Shown here piece by piece: positions 5,603-6,030 of a stretch of DNA of 6,030 nucleotides. The DNA comes from Candidatus Fonsibacter lacus. GTDB taxonomy: Bacteria; Pseudomonadota; Alphaproteobacteria; Pelagibacterales; Pelagibacteraceae. Where the stretch lies: the NCBI GenBank assembly GCA_010021145.1, contig RGRP01000048.1, forward strand, positions 1 to 6,030, given 5' to 3'. The translations under genes were made by a program, and so were the position numbers. Under the pieces are notes generated by a model. It made no database searches. It was not told where the DNA came from and saw nothing but the letters and a program-made list of their open reading frames with translations. The stretch's first letter is position 1. Each line of letters opens with the position of its first letter.

Positions 5603-6030
5603 TATTTTGCAGATCTTTAAAACAAAGCCATACTCCATCGCTATTTCTTTAAGATAATCAAATCTTCCGCTAGCACCACTGTGCCCCGCAGTCATATTCA
5701 TATGAAGCAATAATAAATTATTATCTGTTTTATTTTCTCTTAATTTTGCAACCCATTTTGTCATTTCCCAATACGTTACTCTTGGGTCAGAAATTCCTCC
5801 CGTGACTAACATATGAGGATAATTTTGTTTTTTTATATTATCGTAAGGTGAATAACTTTTTACATATAAGAAGGCTTCTTTATCATTTTTAATATCGCCC
5901 CATTCTGGAATTTCTGTGACTGTTAGAGGCAAATCCTCATCAAGCATAGTGTTGCAAATATCAACAAAAGGTACCTGTGCAATTATTCCAAGAAATAAAT
6001 CTGGACGCTCATTTGCAATATAACCCATTA
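5594..6030 (-). CDS. ptrB: Oligopeptidase B (S9A peptidase), C-terminal part only
   Basis: This is the last 144 residues of a serine oligopeptidase that cuts short peptides after Lys or Arg (EC 3.4.21.83). The N-terminal beta-propeller and the catalytic serine lie beyond the right edge. The ATG at 6028-6026 is internal: the codon before it reads NTA (Leu, Val or Ile), fitting the hydrophobic residue that precedes this point in the family. In fragment numbering, IAQVPFVDICNTMLD (16-30), SYSPYDN (58-64), WVAKLRENKTDNN (92-104) and SGRFDYLKE (120-128) match E. coli PtrB closely. Asp81 in SDPRVTYWE and His116 in AGHSG are the expected triad residues. Their 35-residue spacing equals that of the E. 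coli pair Asp617/His652. The protein is cytoplasmic in known relatives. It converges on gshB with a 9-base overlap and no room for a dedicated terminator. Confidence 0.93.
   Translation of the reverse strand, partial: MGYIANERPDLFLGIIAQVPFVDICNTMLDEDLPLTVTEIPEWGDIKNDKEAFLYVKSYSPYDNIKKQNYPHMLVTGGISDPRVTYWEMTKWVAKLRENKTDNNLLLLHMNMTAGHSGASGRFDYLKEIAMEYGFVLKICKILS

Noticed and set aside
5594..6028. Reading the last leftward frame as a complete 144-residue gene starting at 6028
   Set aside because: The ATG is internal to the oligopeptidase B catalytic domain, and the frame stays open to the window edge.
1..6030. Mobile elements, CRISPR arrays, tRNA/rRNA genes, phage or defence genes
   Set aside because: No transposase or integrase motifs, no spaced direct repeats, no cloverleaf-like segments; nearly all bases are explained by housekeeping genes of uniform composition, with no sign of recent transfer.

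Overview
This window looks like a stretch of a streamlined, very AT-rich alphaproteobacterial chromosome, most probably of the SAR11 (Pelagibacter) type. The reasons are the low GC, A/T-ending codons, Lys/Ile/Asn-rich proteins, a plant/alphaproteobacterial-type GshA, and extreme packing, with neighbouring genes overlapping or separated by only a few bases. The lineage is inferred from style and gene content, not from a marker gene.

Layout: a leftward pair sseA (3-mercaptopyruvate sulfurtransferase, 82-897) and msrA (methionine-S-sulfoxide reductase, 897-1352) shares one base at the stop/start. A 59-base divergent spacer follows. Then comes a rightward pair: an EamA/DMT-family membrane transporter (1412-2281) and a short AlkA-type 3-methyladenine DNA glycosylase (2288-2914). 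A leftward DUF1330 gene (2911-3198) converges on alkA, the two stop codons sharing TTAA. After an 81-base divergent spacer comes the rightward glutathione operon gshA-gshB (3280-4671, 4655-5602; 17-base overlap). It converges, with a 9-base overlap, on the 3' end of a leftward oligopeptidase B gene (ptrB, 5594 to beyond 6030). Bases 1-81 hold no supported gene, only a short perfect inverted repeat.

Together the genes suggest thiol and sulfur-amino-acid housekeeping: glutathione synthesis (GshA, GshB), methionine sulfoxide repair (MsrA), mercaptopyruvate sulfur transfer (SseA) and peptide breakdown (PtrB). Alkylation repair and a small-metabolite transporter sit among them. No mobile element, CRISPR array, tRNA, rRNA, phage gene or defence system was seen, and I did not find a new multi-gene system. 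The points most worth checking are an MsrA that ends before the usual C-terminal resolving cysteine, an altered conserved motif in GshA, and a shared TGATG start context on all four rightward genes.
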